The notes: generated by a model not told the origin, from the letters alone. 9,584 nt of DNA from B21-G16 sp003644825 [NCBI: Candidatus Zhuqueibacterota bacterium] (GCA_003644825.1 QNDJ01000036.1:1-9584), one strand, 5' to 3'; numbered from the stretch's first letter, positions 1-7,705 are shown. Program-made: numbers and translations.

Positions 1-14
1 ATCTGTTTTTTCAT
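1..14 (-). CDS. Start of a divergent gene, product unknown (partial, first four codons)
   Basis: Reading leftwards, an ATG at 14-12 is followed by three sense codons (M-K-K-Q) before the window ends. The start is supported by a strong Shine-Dalgarno sequence, GGAGGG on the minus strand at 28-23, eight bases upstream, and by a well-formed promoter just before it (39-66). The leader would be only about 18 nt. A basic Lys-Lys start would fit a signal peptide, like the two exported peptidases on the other side, but four residues cannot support a function. The inference rests on the expression signals, not on protein similarity. Confidence 0.5.
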
Positions 15-38
15 TTACTTAACCCTCCATTTATTTCA

Positions 39-66
39 AATATAAAACATATATTGTCATTGTCAA
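39..66 (-). promoter_or_regulatory. Sigma70-type promoter for the divergent minus-strand gene
   Basis: On the minus strand there is a perfect -35 hexamer TTGACA (66-61), a 16-nt spacer and the -10 hexamer TATATT (44-39, five of six matches to consensus). Transcription would start near position 32, just upstream of the GGAGGG ribosome binding site at 28-23 and the ATG at 14. No equally good promoter is visible for the + strand gene at 183. The rest of the gap (67-170) is very AT-rich, with A5T4 and A5T5 tracts at 80-88 and 93-102 that could bend DNA or act as UP elements. Confidence 0.6.
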
Positions 67-182
67 GGGGTAATAAAATAAAAATTTTATTCAAAAATTT
101 TTACTTGTTTTTTTTACATAAACTTTTAACTTGAAACTATCCAATTAATGAAGGTTTTTATTGTTAAATTATGGAGGATTAA

Positions 183-1532
183 ATGAAGTTAAAAAAGTTT
201 TACTGGTGTTTTTATTTTGTTCTGTTGTTTTTAATAACGGGTAAATCCTATTCTCAAAACTATGGTGTAACCGGTGTTAAGGATATAAAGAATATATTGC
301 CAGAACGAAACAGGGCTATGGTAATGAACCAGTGGCTTGAGTGGAGACTGGATAATATTATACCTGAGTTAATGAGACGGGAAGGAATTGATATGTGGCT
401 TGTTATATGTAGAGAATATAATGAAGACCCTGTATATTTAACCCTTGTTCCTGAACCGAATATGTCCGCAAGGAGAACATCCATTCTGATTTTTCACGAT
501 AGGGGAAAAGAAAAAGGTGTGGAAAGATTAACAGGCAGTTTTTATGATATGGGAAAATGGTATAAATCAATATACAAAGATAAAAAGAAAGACCAGATTG
601 AGAACCTTGCAGAATTTATTAAAGAACGAAACCCGAAAAAAATTGGAATTGATGTTTCAGAAAATTGGGCATTTGGAGATGGTTTATCAGCTTCTTTTAA
701 AGAAAGGCTTGAAAAAGCCCTTGGTTCTGAATTTTCATCACGTCTGGTTTCGGCAGAAAACCTCTGTATCGGATGGCTTGAAACAAGAAGCCCCCAGGAA
801 TTGAGCGTTTACAGACATATCTGTGGAATTGCCCATGATATTATAGCAGAATTTTTCTCCAATAAGGTAATAGTTCCTGATATTACAACCACTGAAGATG
901 TGGTCTGGTGGATCAGACAAAAGTATACAGACCTTGGTCTTAGAACCTGGTTTCAGCCTTCGGTTTCTATTCAAAGAAGTAAAGAAGAAGCAAAAAAATA
1001 TAAAGATAAAAATACGGTAATCAGAAGGGGAGACCTTCTTCATTGTGATATTGGTATAGTATATCTTGGGCTTCACACAGATACACAACAGATGGCTTAT
1101 GTTTGTAAAATCGGTGAAACTGATGCCCCGGAAGGTTTAAAAAAAGCTCTGAAAAAAGGAAACAGGTTGCAGGATATATTAATGAGTCAGTTTAAAGCTG
1201 GAAGAACAGGCAATGAGATTTTGCGTCTTGCTTTAAAGATGGCTAAAGAAGAAGGTTTGAAACCGAGTATTTATACACATCCTCTTGGTTTACACGGGCA
1301 TGCTGCTGGTCCTGTAATCGGGTTATGGGACAGACAGGAAGGTGTGCCAGTTAGAGGTGATTACCCCCTTTATCTTAATACATGTTATTCAATAGAATTA
1401 AATATTAAGGATAAAATTCCTGAGTGGGGAAATCAGGAAGTCAGAATTGCCCTTGAAGAAGATGCTGCTTTTACTGAAGATGGTTGCAAGTTCATAGATG
1501 GAAGAATGATAAATTTTTATTTAATAAAGTAA
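183..1532 (+). CDS. Exported M24 family metallopeptidase (Xaa-Pro aminopeptidase/dipeptidase type)
   Basis: Probably a secreted or periplasmic metallopeptidase that trims peptides, classically at Xaa-Pro bonds. The N-terminus is a signal peptide: a basic start, a hydrophobic stretch over residues 6-20 and a likely cut after SYS at about 24; it has no lipobox. Residues about 40-200 form the creatinase/prolidase-like N-terminal domain (conserved-looking REGIDMW and REYNEDP). The pita-bread catalytic domain covers about 205-445. The dinuclear metal site is readable as D289 (HCDIG), D300 (HTDTQQ), H366 (THPLGLHGH), E404 (SIELN) and E425 or E426 (ALEED); H373 matches the second catalytic His of the family. 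Its 449 residues are normal for secreted members. GGAGG at 173-177 sits 5 nt before the ATG. The next gene, also an exported peptidase, follows 29 nt later. Metal ligands look intact, so activity is likely; substrate preference is not determinable. Confidence 0.87.
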   Translation: MKLKKFYWCFYFVLLFLITGKSYSQNYGVTGVKDIKNILPERNRAMVMNQWLEWRLDNIIPELMRREGIDMWLVICREYNEDPVYLTLVPEPNMSARRTSILIFHDRGKEKGVERLTGSFYDMGKWYKSIYKDKKKDQIENLAEFIKERNPKKIGIDVSENWAFGDGLSASFKERLEKALGSEFSSRLVSAENLCIGWLETRSPQELSVYRHICGIAHDIIAEFFSNKVIVPDITTTEDVVWWIRQKYTDLGLRTWFQPSVSIQRSKEEAKKYKDKNTVIRRGDLLHCDIGIVYLGLHTDTQQMAYVCKIGETDAPEGLKKALKKGNRLQDILMSQFKAGRTGNEILRLALKMAKEEGLKPSIYTHPLGLHGHAAGPVIGLWDRQEGVPVRGDYPLYLNTCYSIELNIKDKIPEWGNQEVRIALEEDAAFTEDGCKFIDGRMINFYLIK

Positions 1533-1548
1533 GATTATAATAAATCTT

Positions 1549-1555
1549 GGGAGGG
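1549..1555 (+). promoter_or_regulatory. Ribosome binding site that fixes the start of the C1 peptidase gene
   Basis: GGGAGGG lies six bases before the ATG at 1562. An in-frame TTG at 1547 would give a protein five residues longer, but that codon overlaps this Shine-Dalgarno sequence and has no site of its own. Starting at 1562 also gives a standard signal peptide (MKRYLKS then a hydrophobic run). Confidence 0.75.
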
Positions 1556-1561
1556 TTGAAA

Positions 1562-2728
1562 ATGAAGAGGTATTTAAAATCAATTATTGTAATTGTAATT
1601 ATAGGATTGTGGTCTTCTTTATGCTTTGCTCAAAAGGATAAAGTAATTTATAAAGAGAAAAGGGGCAGAAAATATCTCACTTTTGATTTTTCTCAAATTA
1701 AGCGCCCTTCTTCTCTGGATGAATTTACAAAGTATTTTCATAATCCACCGATAAGGCAGGACACAACAGGGACCTGCTGGTGTTTTTCCACAACTTCTTT
1801 TCTTGAATCTGAACTGAAAAGATTAGGAAGGGGTGAATATAAACTTTCTGAAATGTATACAGTATACTGGGAATACGTCGAAAAAGCGAGAAGGTTTATC
1901 AGAGAAAGAGGAAATTCATATTTTTCTCAGGGTTCGGAACATAACGCAGTTATAGAAAGAATGAAAAAGTATGGTGCAGTTCGTGAACAGGATTATACCG
2001 GTCTATTACCCGGAAGAACAGGACATAATCATAGTAGACTCGCAAGAGAAATTAAGTCCTATCTCAATTATATTAAGAAAAACAACTACTGGGATGAGGA
2101 TAAAGCGATATCCTATGTAAAGAGTATTCTTAATAAATATCTTGGCAAACCACCGGAGAAAATTAATGTTGATGGAAAAGAGATGACTCCAGAAGAATTT
2201 TTGAAAGATGTCCTGCATCTTCCTCTGGATGACTATGTGAGTTTTATATCAACAAAATCAATTCCTTTTTATACAAAAGGTGAATATAAAGTTCCTGATA
2301 ACTGGTGGCACAGTAAAGATTATTACAATGTTCCTTTAGATGAGTTTTATAATGCTATTTTAAAAGCAATAAAAAGTGGGTATACGGTTAATATTGGTGG
2401 TGATATATCAGAGCCGGGGAAAAATGGAGATGAAGATATTGCTATAATACCGGACTTTGATGTTCCTCAAAAATATATTAATCAGGATTCAAGAGAATTC
2501 AGATTCTATAATAAAACATCTACAGATGACCATGCAATACATATAGTTGGTTATACAAGATATGACAATCATGACTGGTTTTTAATTAAAGATTCTGGAA
2601 GAAGCGCTTATGCTGGAAAATTTAAGGGATATTATTTTTATAGAGATGATTTTGTGAAATTAAAAATGTTGACATTTATGGTTCACAGGGATGCTGTAAA
2701 GGATTTATTGAAAAAGTTTAATGAATAA
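1562..2728 (+). CDS. Exported C1 (papain/bleomycin hydrolase-like) cysteine peptidase
   Basis: A 388-residue papain-fold peptidase with a signal peptide (MKRYLKS, hydrophobic run to about residue 20, likely cut after CFA), so it acts outside the cytoplasm, unlike classical cytoplasmic bleomycin hydrolase/PepC (about 450 residues). The active-site block reads IRQDTTGTCWCFSTTSF, giving oxyanion Gln66 and nucleophile Cys72. The catalytic His is H324 in DDHAIHIVGY. The third triad residue, normally Asn in NSWG, is Asp344 in IKDSG, and the following Trp-Gly is Ser-Gly, a departure from papain. The spacing and the Cys and His blocks resemble the C1B group. It sits 29 nt after the M24 peptidase gene and is probably co-transcribed with it, suggesting a joint role in extracellular or periplasmic peptide breakdown. 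A perfect A/T-rich 6-bp dyad (1531-1548) in the gap is too weak to be a terminator. Peptidase fold is secure; activity is less so because of the Asp substitution. Confidence 0.8.
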   Translation: MKRYLKSIIVIVIIGLWSSLCFAQKDKVIYKEKRGRKYLTFDFSQIKRPSSLDEFTKYFHNPPIRQDTTGTCWCFSTTSFLESELKRLGRGEYKLSEMYTVYWEYVEKARRFIRERGNSYFSQGSEHNAVIERMKKYGAVREQDYTGLLPGRTGHNHSRLAREIKSYLNYIKKNNYWDEDKAISYVKSILNKYLGKPPEKINVDGKEMTPEEFLKDVLHLPLDDYVSFISTKSIPFYTKGEYKVPDNWWHSKDYYNVPLDEFYNAILKAIKSGYTVNIGGDISEPGKNGDEDIAIIPDFDVPQKYINQDSREFRFYNKTSTDDHAIHIVGYTRYDNHDWFLIKDSGRSAYAGKFKGYYFYRDDFVKLKMLTFMVHRDAVKDLLKKFNE

Positions 2729-2816
2729 TATAGTAGTGATAAATAATCATAATATTTTCATACTGTTGGATTATACGGATTAGCTATTGGGCAAAAAATT
2801 TTCCTAATTATTTGAT

Positions 2817-5273
2817 ATGTATATAAAAGTTGCATTTCCCTTACCTGTCAGGAAGCTTTTTTTTTACAGAGTTCCTGATAGATTCAGGAACTCTGTAAAA
2901 GTTGGGTCTATGGTTTTAGCTCCTTTTCATAATAGAGTTATCACTGGATATGTGGTTGAAGTTTGTAAAAGACCTGAAATTGATATCATTAAAGATATTA
3001 ATGATGTCTGCTTTGATGATGTGATGTTTTCAGAGGAGATGTTAAAGCTTTGCTACTGGATTTCTGAATATTATTTTGTACCTCTTGGTGAAGTAATTCA
3101 AACTGTTCTTCCAAAAGGATTGAATAGGTTTAGTTATTTGAAGGTGAGGTTGAAAAAAGAAAACCTGCAGGAGGTGATAAAAGGTATTGGTAGTTTTTCT
3201 TCCATTGAAGAAAAAATTGTATCTCTGTTGCAGAAGAGGAAAAGTATATCTTTGAAAAATTTGCAGAATAGATTCAAATCTAAATACTTTTTTATGTCCA
3301 TTAATAATTTACAGAAAATGGGGTTTATTGAAATAGAAAATGCAATTTCAAAACCAAAAGTATCGGCATTATTTGAGGATTTTGTCAAGCTGGAAAACAA
3401 AAAGCCTGTTGATTTTGATTTAATATTTGGTAAAAGAAGAGCACCGGTTCAAAAAAAAGTTCTTAAGTATTTGTTAAATTCTGGCAAAGAGTTAATAAGT
3501 AAGAGTGCAATTATAGAAAGGTTCGGGAATGTTGAAAATTCTCTTAAGGGATTGGTTGAAAAGGGTGTTATTAAGATAGTTAAGAAGGAAAAAATAAGGC
3601 AATATGAATTTGATTATTATGATGATTTTCAGAAACCGTCGAAGTTAAATACCTACCAGGAAAAAGCATTTGAACTTTTGAGCAGGGCTATTAACAGGAA
3701 TGTTTTTAAAGTATTTTTAATTTATGGTGTAACAGGAAGCGGTAAAACACAGGTTTATATTGAAGCGATAAATAAAGTTTTAATTAATGGAAGCAGTGTA
3801 ATTTATCTGGTTCCAGAAATAGCTTTAACACCGCAGACCACCTATCGTTTAAAGGAGTATTTCGGTGAAAATGTGGAATTGATTCATAGTGGTATGTCCC
3901 AGGGAGAAAGGTTTGATGCCTGGAGAAGAATAAAAAATGGTGAGAAAAAACTTGTTGTTGGTCCCAGGTCTGCTGTGTTTGCTCCATTGAAAAATATTGC
4001 CCTTATTATTGTGGATGAAGAACACGATGAATCCTATAAACAGCAGGAATCACCAAGATATAATGCAAGAGATGTTGCAATTATGAGGGGAAAGTTGAAC
4101 AATGCAGTCGTTGTATTAGGTTCTGCTACACCCAGTATAGAATCGTTTTATAATGCTCGGAACGGTAAATATGAATTGATAACCCTTCCTGAAAGAATAG
4201 ATAATATTCAGCTACCAGAAGTGAAAATTATTGATATGAAGAAAGAGTGGAAAAAGAAAAAAAATGTTGTTTTTTCTGATTATTTAATAAAAAGAATGAA
4301 GGAACAACTGGATGCAGGTGAACAGGTTCTTTTGTTGCAGAATCGTAGAGGGTTTTCAACATTTTTACATTGTAAGGATTGTGGCTACATTGAGGAATGT
4401 AAAAATTGTAGTGTAACTTTAACATACCATAAAAGGGATAATATATTATTGTGTCACTATTGCGGATATAGAAAAAATCCACCGACTCAGTGCCCTGAAT
4501 GTAAGGGTAATAATATGGTTTTTTCTGGAACAGGAACTCAGAGAGTTCAGACAGAAATTAAAAAGATTTTCCCTGAAATTGAACTGAAAAGATTAGACCT
4601 TGATATAGCTTATTTAAAAGGAGCATCCGAAAAAATTACAGGTGGGTTTTTGAGAAAAGAGTATCAGGTTCTTGTTGGCACAAAAATGATATCCAAAGGG
4701 TTTGATTTTTCTGGTGTAAATTTTGGAGGTGTAGTGAATGCTGATATTGGTCTTTTAATCCCGGATTTTCGTGCTTCCGAGAGAACTTTCCAGCTTTTAA
4801 CACAATTTGCAGGAAGAACAGGTAGAAGAGATATAAGAGGCGAGGTTGTAATTCAAACGTATGAACCGAACCATTTTTGCCTGCAATCTGTAAAAAAACA
4901 TAATTTTGAAGAGTTCTATAATTTTGAACTGGATAACAGAAAAGAGTTAGATTATCCTCCTTTTGGTAGACTTATTCTTTTGAGGTTTTCCTGTAAAAGT
5001 GAGATAAAAGTAATGGATGTTTCTGAAAAAATAGGAGAATTTATAAGGAAAAAGTATGGAGAAAAGATTGTTCTTGGTCCTGTTCCTGCACCTATTCAAA
5101 AAATAAGTAAACTCTACAGGTGGAACATAATAATAAAGGTTAATAAAAGAGAAGATGAAACCGGTTCGATAATAAGAAAAATAACAGAAGATGTCAGAAA
5201 CTTTTATGAAGGAAAATTCAGAAAAAATGGTGTAAGTATGGCTATAGATGTAGACCCATATAATTTGTTATAA
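2817..5273 (+). CDS. priA: Primosomal protein N' (PriA), replication-restart 3'-5' DNA helicase
   Basis: PriA recognises stalled or collapsed replication forks and reloads the replicative helicase. Domains in order: the 3'-DNA-binding domain at residues 1-105 (KLFFYRVPD, VLAPF), a winged-helix/linker region about 125-270, and a superfamily 2 helicase core from about 278. Motifs seen: Walker A GVTGSGKT (304-311), DEEH (400-403), GSATPS (435-440), QNRRGFS (508-514), GTKMISKGFDF (621-631) and AGRTGRR (665-671). Eight zinc-binding cysteines form CxxC pairs at 519/522, 528/531, 546/549 and 559/562. At 818 residues it is close to the long PriA of Gram-positive bacteria and longer than the E. coli protein (732). 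The ATG at 2817 is preceded by an in-frame stop at 2805 and lacks a recognisable Shine-Dalgarno site. The 88-nt upstream gap shows no convincing promoter or terminator. A long inverted repeat lies inside codons 16-28. Confidence 0.96.
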   Translation: MYIKVAFPLPVRKLFFYRVPDRFRNSVKVGSMVLAPFHNRVITGYVVEVCKRPEIDIIKDINDVCFDDVMFSEEMLKLCYWISEYYFVPLGEVIQTVLPKGLNRFSYLKVRLKKENLQEVIKGIGSFSSIEEKIVSLLQKRKSISLKNLQNRFKSKYFFMSINNLQKMGFIEIENAISKPKVSALFEDFVKLENKKPVDFDLIFGKRRAPVQKKVLKYLLNSGKELISKSAIIERFGNVENSLKGLVEKGVIKIVKKEKIRQYEFDYYDDFQKPSKLNTYQEKAFELLSRAINRNVFKVFLIYGVTGSGKTQVYIEAINKVLINGSSVIYLVPEIALTPQTTYRLKEYFGENVELIHSGMSQGERFDAWRRIKNGEKKLVVGPRSAVFAPLKNIALIIVDEEHDESYKQQESPRYNARDVAIMRGKLNNAVVVLGSATPSIESFYNARNGKYELITLPERIDNIQLPEVKIIDMKKEWKKKKNVVFSDYLIKRMKEQLDAGEQVLLLQNRRGFSTFLHCKDCGYIEECKNCSVTLTYHKRDNILLCHYCGYRKNPPTQCPECKGNNMVFSGTGTQRVQTEIKKIFPEIELKRLDLDIAYLKGASEKITGGFLRKEYQVLVGTKMISKGFDFSGVNFGGVVNADIGLLIPDFRASERTFQLLTQFAGRTGRRDIRGEVVIQTYEPNHFCLQSVKKHNFEEFYNFELDNRKELDYPPFGRLILLRFSCKSEIKVMDVSEKIGEFIRKKYGEKIVLGPVPAPIQKISKLYRWNIIIKVNKREDETGSIIRKITEDVRNFYEGKFRKNGVSMAIDVDPYNLL
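2862..2900. repeat. Perfect 17-bp inverted repeat with 5-nt loop inside priA
   Basis: The left arm (2862-2878) is TTTTACAGAGTTCCTGA and the right arm (2884-2900) is its exact reverse complement, TCAGGAACTCTGTAAAA, around the loop TAGAT (2879-2883). Thirteen of the pairs are mixed sequence and four are T-A; a T·G pair at 2861/2901 could extend it. It overlaps priA codons 16-28: the left arm encodes FYRVP and part of D21, a typical PriA segment, and the right arm encodes FRNSVK. It is followed by A's rather than T's on both strands, so it is not an intrinsic terminator. In mRNA it would form a stable stem 45-83 nt after the start codon. Confidence 0.9.
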
Positions 5274-5290
5274 AATTTGTATTTTTTGCA

Positions 5291-5713
5291 ATGGAAAAAA
5301 CATCAAAAACAATGAGGCTTGATAAGTGGCTTAAAATTTCAAGGCTTGCTAAAACAAGAACAATAGCAGAGAAAATGTGTGAAGGAAGAAAAGTGAAGGT
5401 TAATAATATTACTGCAAAACCTTCTAAAATGGTAAAAATAGGTGATATTCTTACAATAAATAAGATGGGTAAATACAGAAAATATGAGATTACAGGAATA
5501 TCAACAAAGAGTGTTTCTTCAAAGATTGCACGGGAACTTTACAGAGAATGTACACCTGAGCCAGTAGACCCGGAAATGGAAAAACTTATAAATCTATTTA
5601 ATAAGGAAGGTAGAGTAAAAAGAAAATTTAAAGGAAGACCTACTAAAAAGGAAAGAAGAAGATTGTTGAAAATTAAGGGAATTATTGATTATTATAAAGG
5701 AAATTTAATATAG
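5291..5713 (+). CDS. hslR: S4-domain RNA-binding protein, Hsp15/HslR type
   Basis: A 140-residue basic protein with an S4 RNA-binding domain at about residues 8-70 (MRLDKWLKISRLAKTRTIAEKMCEGRK region, then VNN, KPSKMVKIGD). The tail also matches the Hsp15 layout: an LYxE-type segment (LYREC, 83-87) and the closing GRPTKKERRRLLKIKG, which parallels the KKERRDLLRFK end of E. coli Hsp15 (133 residues). Hsp15 and its relative RqcP bind the free 50S subunit carrying a stalled peptidyl-tRNA and assist ribosome rescue. The gene lies 17 nt after priA and 12 nt before rmuC, so it is almost certainly in one transcript with them. The chosen ATG has no clear Shine-Dalgarno; an internal ATG at 5312 (M8, exactly at the S4 domain) is an alternative start also lacking one. 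The family call is good; the full-length layout favours Hsp15 over the shorter RqcP. Confidence 0.83.
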   Translation: MEKTSKTMRLDKWLKISRLAKTRTIAEKMCEGRKVKVNNITAKPSKMVKIGDILTINKMGKYRKYEITGISTKSVSSKIARELYRECTPEPVDPEMEKLINLFNKEGRVKRKFKGRPTKKERRRLLKIKGIIDYYKGNLI

Positions 5714-5725
5714 GATAATTACAAT

Positions 5726-6772
5726 ATGGAGGTTTCAATTTTAATTTTATTAAGTTTACTGATAATACTGGTAGTAGTATTAATTTTAAGGACTAAAAAA
5801 CTGGAAATAGAAGATAAGGTAAAAAATATTGTTACTGAGAGCCTTGTTAATTTTCAGACAAATATTCAACAAACGATGACCATTACAAAACAGGAAGTAG
5901 AGAAATCAAAGGATATACTTTCTCAGGGAACAGTAAAGACATTTGAAACGCTGAAGGAAATGGAATCAACAATACAACAGTTAATTCAACAACAAAAGGA
6001 GGCGCAGGAAATAGGTCAATCCCTGAAATATCTATTACAGACCCCCAAATTAAGGGGTAGTTATGGCGAAACTGTTCTTGAAGAAATGCTTGATAGAGTT
6101 CTTCCAAAGGGTATATGGGAACGACAGTATAGTATTGATGGAAGGGAACTTGTTGATGCCGTGGTAAAATATAGAAATGTTATTATACCCATAGATTCAA
6201 AATTTCCAAGAGAAGATTATGAACGATATCTCAGCAGCGAAAGTGAGGAGGATAAAAAACTCCAGTGGAAAAAATATGAGGAAGCACTGAAAAGACAGAT
6301 TAATTCTATAAAATCAAAGTATATTAAACCTGAAAAAGGAACCTCTGAATTTGCTTTGATGTTTATTCCATCAGAAGGAATTTATTACGAAACAATAGCA
6401 GAAAAAAACTATCTTGGTGAGCCCTGCGCAATTTATGAATATGCCCAGGAGAGACACGTAATACCTGTGAGCCCTAACACTTTTTACGCTTTTCTTCAGA
6501 TTATTATTTTTGGAATAAGAAACCTTGAGATTATACAGAGTGCAAAAAAACTACAGGAAGGACTTTCTGTAATTGAAAAAAATTTTAATAATTTCTATAA
6601 AAAGTTTGAAGAAATAGGAAGAAATCTGGAAAAAGCTTCTGACTCTTACAGAGTTGGTGAAGGTCATATTAAAAGATTTAAAGATAAGCTTGATGCAACA
6701 TTGAGATTAGAACTACCCGAAGAAGAGAAAAAACTGCTTAATGGTGAAGAGAAAAAGAAATTAGAATTTTAG
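5726..6772 (+). CDS. rmuC: DNA recombination protein RmuC, membrane-anchored
   Basis: RmuC proteins are thought to be nucleases that limit inversions at short inverted repeats. Residues 4-22 form one N-terminal transmembrane helix, followed by a predicted coiled-coil stalk rich in Gln, Glu and Lys (about 25-100). The RmuC domain runs from about 105 to 310. It begins with LRGSYGETVLEEML (E115), then VDAVVKYRN (D144) and IIPIDSKFPREDY (D157, K159), which fits the restriction-endonuclease-like core, and continues with FALMFIPSEGIYYE and HVIPVSPNTFYAFL. At 348 residues it is shorter than E. coli RmuC (475), mostly from a shorter coiled coil and tail. The gene starts 12 nt after hslR with only a weak AGGA (5712-5715), and it ends 21 nt before the FAH gene. 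Family assignment is firm; the biochemical role is known only in outline for any RmuC. Confidence 0.93.
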   Translation: MEVSILILLSLLIILVVVLILRTKKLEIEDKVKNIVTESLVNFQTNIQQTMTITKQEVEKSKDILSQGTVKTFETLKEMESTIQQLIQQQKEAQEIGQSLKYLLQTPKLRGSYGETVLEEMLDRVLPKGIWERQYSIDGRELVDAVVKYRNVIIPIDSKFPREDYERYLSSESEEDKKLQWKKYEEALKRQINSIKSKYIKPEKGTSEFALMFIPSEGIYYETIAEKNYLGEPCAIYEYAQERHVIPVSPNTFYAFLQIIIFGIRNLEIIQSAKKLQEGLSVIEKNFNNFYKKFEEIGRNLEKASDSYRVGEGHIKRFKDKLDATLRLELPEEEKKLLNGEEKKKLEF

Positions 6773-6793
6773 CGGATTAAAAGGTTATAAATT

Positions 6794-7705
6794 ATGAAAC
6801 TGTTAAGTTATTTTTCAGGAAAAGAACTCAGAAGTGGAATACTAATTAATAATCAGGTTTTTGACATTTCACAAACAGCATCAAAATTCGATATAGAACT
6901 TCCATCTGATTTGAAAAAAATTCTTGAACTGGAAAAAGGTATAGAACTTGTTAGAAAAATTTTCAATAAAATTATCAGGGAAAAAATAACAGGGATACCT
7001 TTATCAGAAATTAAGCTTGGTCCTCCTGTTCTGAAGCCAGGGAAGATTTTAGCACTTGCAGGTAATTATCAATCTCATTTAAAAGAGGGTGGAAAAGAAA
7101 TTATAGATGCAGGTAATTCGACTCCAAGGGTATTTATTAAACCTGTTACCTGTATTAATCATCACGAAGGTGCTATCCGTATTCCGAAGAGGTCTAATAA
7201 AATAGACTATGAGATTGAATTGGGAGTTGTTATAGGAAAACGCTGCCGTTATGTGAAGGAAAGAGAAGCTCTCAAATTTGTAGCAGGGTATCTTGTATTT
7301 AATGATATATCTGCAAGGAAATTAATAATACAGGAGAATCGTTTACCCAGAGAAGGAGATAAATGGTTTGATTGGCTGAATGGTAAATGGTTCGATACTT
7401 TCGCCCCAATAGGTCCTTATCTGGTAACGGTGGATGAAATTGATGACCCCCAGAATTTAAATATGAAGCTATGGGTTAATGGTGAGCTTCGTCAGGATGG
7501 AAATACAGGGCAGATGATTTTTACGGTGGCACAAATCATACAGTGGATAACGGAATTTATGACCCTGGAACCGGGAGATATAATTGCTACTGGAACAACT
7601 GCAGGAGTTGGTATGACAACCAGTACATTCCTGAAACCCGGGGATGTTATTGAAGCTGAAATTGAGAAAATTGGAAGATTGAAAAATATTGTTGCTGAAG
7701 AATGA
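6794..7705 (+). CDS. Fumarylacetoacetate hydrolase (FAH) family protein
   Basis: FAH-fold enzymes cleave or isomerise 2-keto or 2,4-diketo acids using one Mg2+ or Mn2+. The 303 residues have the usual two parts: a small N-terminal domain (1-75) and the catalytic domain from about 80. Visible active-site blocks are NYQSHLKE (91-98, with the lid-type His95 and Glu98), the metal ligands E140 and E142 (DYEIELGVVIG) and D171 (VFNDISAR), the Lys-containing GKWFDTFAPIGP (197-208) and the GTTAGVG loop (267-273). Everything needed for metal-dependent catalysis appears present. The substrate cannot be read out; relatives include 2-hydroxyhepta-2,4-dienedioate isomerase, acylpyruvases and 2,4-diketo-3-deoxy-sugar-acid hydrolases. 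Its stop overlaps the next start by 4 nt (ATGA), so it is probably translationally coupled to two amidohydrolase-type proteins. A weak AAGG lies 9 nt before the ATG. Confidence 0.88.
   Translation: MKLLSYFSGKELRSGILINNQVFDISQTASKFDIELPSDLKKILELEKGIELVRKIFNKIIREKITGIPLSEIKLGPPVLKPGKILALAGNYQSHLKEGGKEIIDAGNSTPRVFIKPVTCINHHEGAIRIPKRSNKIDYEIELGVVIGKRCRYVKEREALKFVAGYLVFNDISARKLIIQENRLPREGDKWFDWLNGKWFDTFAPIGPYLVTVDEIDDPQNLNMKLWVNGELRQDGNTGQMIFTVAQIIQWITEFMTLEPGDIIATGTTAGVGMTTSTFLKPGDVIEAEIEKIGRLKNIVAEE

Noticed and set aside
67-182. Possible + strand promoter for the M24 peptidase gene (TTGAAA at 131-136 and TTTTAT at 156-161)
   Set aside because: The 19-nt spacing is poor and the -10 match is weak; many equally good pairs occur in this AT-rich stretch, so no site can be chosen.
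738-1088. A 116-codon open frame on the minus strand inside the M24 peptidase gene
   Set aside because: It runs antisense through the conserved catalytic domain of a clear gene, has low-complexity Phe/Ile-rich content and no ribosome binding site; it is a shadow of the AT-rich codon use.
1531-1548. AAGATT/AATCTT dyad between the two peptidase genes
   Set aside because: Six mostly A-T pairs with a 6-nt loop and no T-run following; too weak for a terminator and expected by chance in AT-rich DNA.
2729-2816. Terminator or promoter in the 88-nt gap before priA
   Set aside because: No stem followed by a T-run and no well-spaced -35/-10 pair could be found; TTATAC at 2771-2776 lacks a partner hexamer.
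1809-4597. A 17-base exact match (TGAACTGAAAAGATTAG) shared by the C1 peptidase and priA genes, near 1810 and 4580
   Set aside because: Both copies are in coding sequence and in unrelated proteins, built from the most common codons; no flanking repeat or mobile structure accompanies them.
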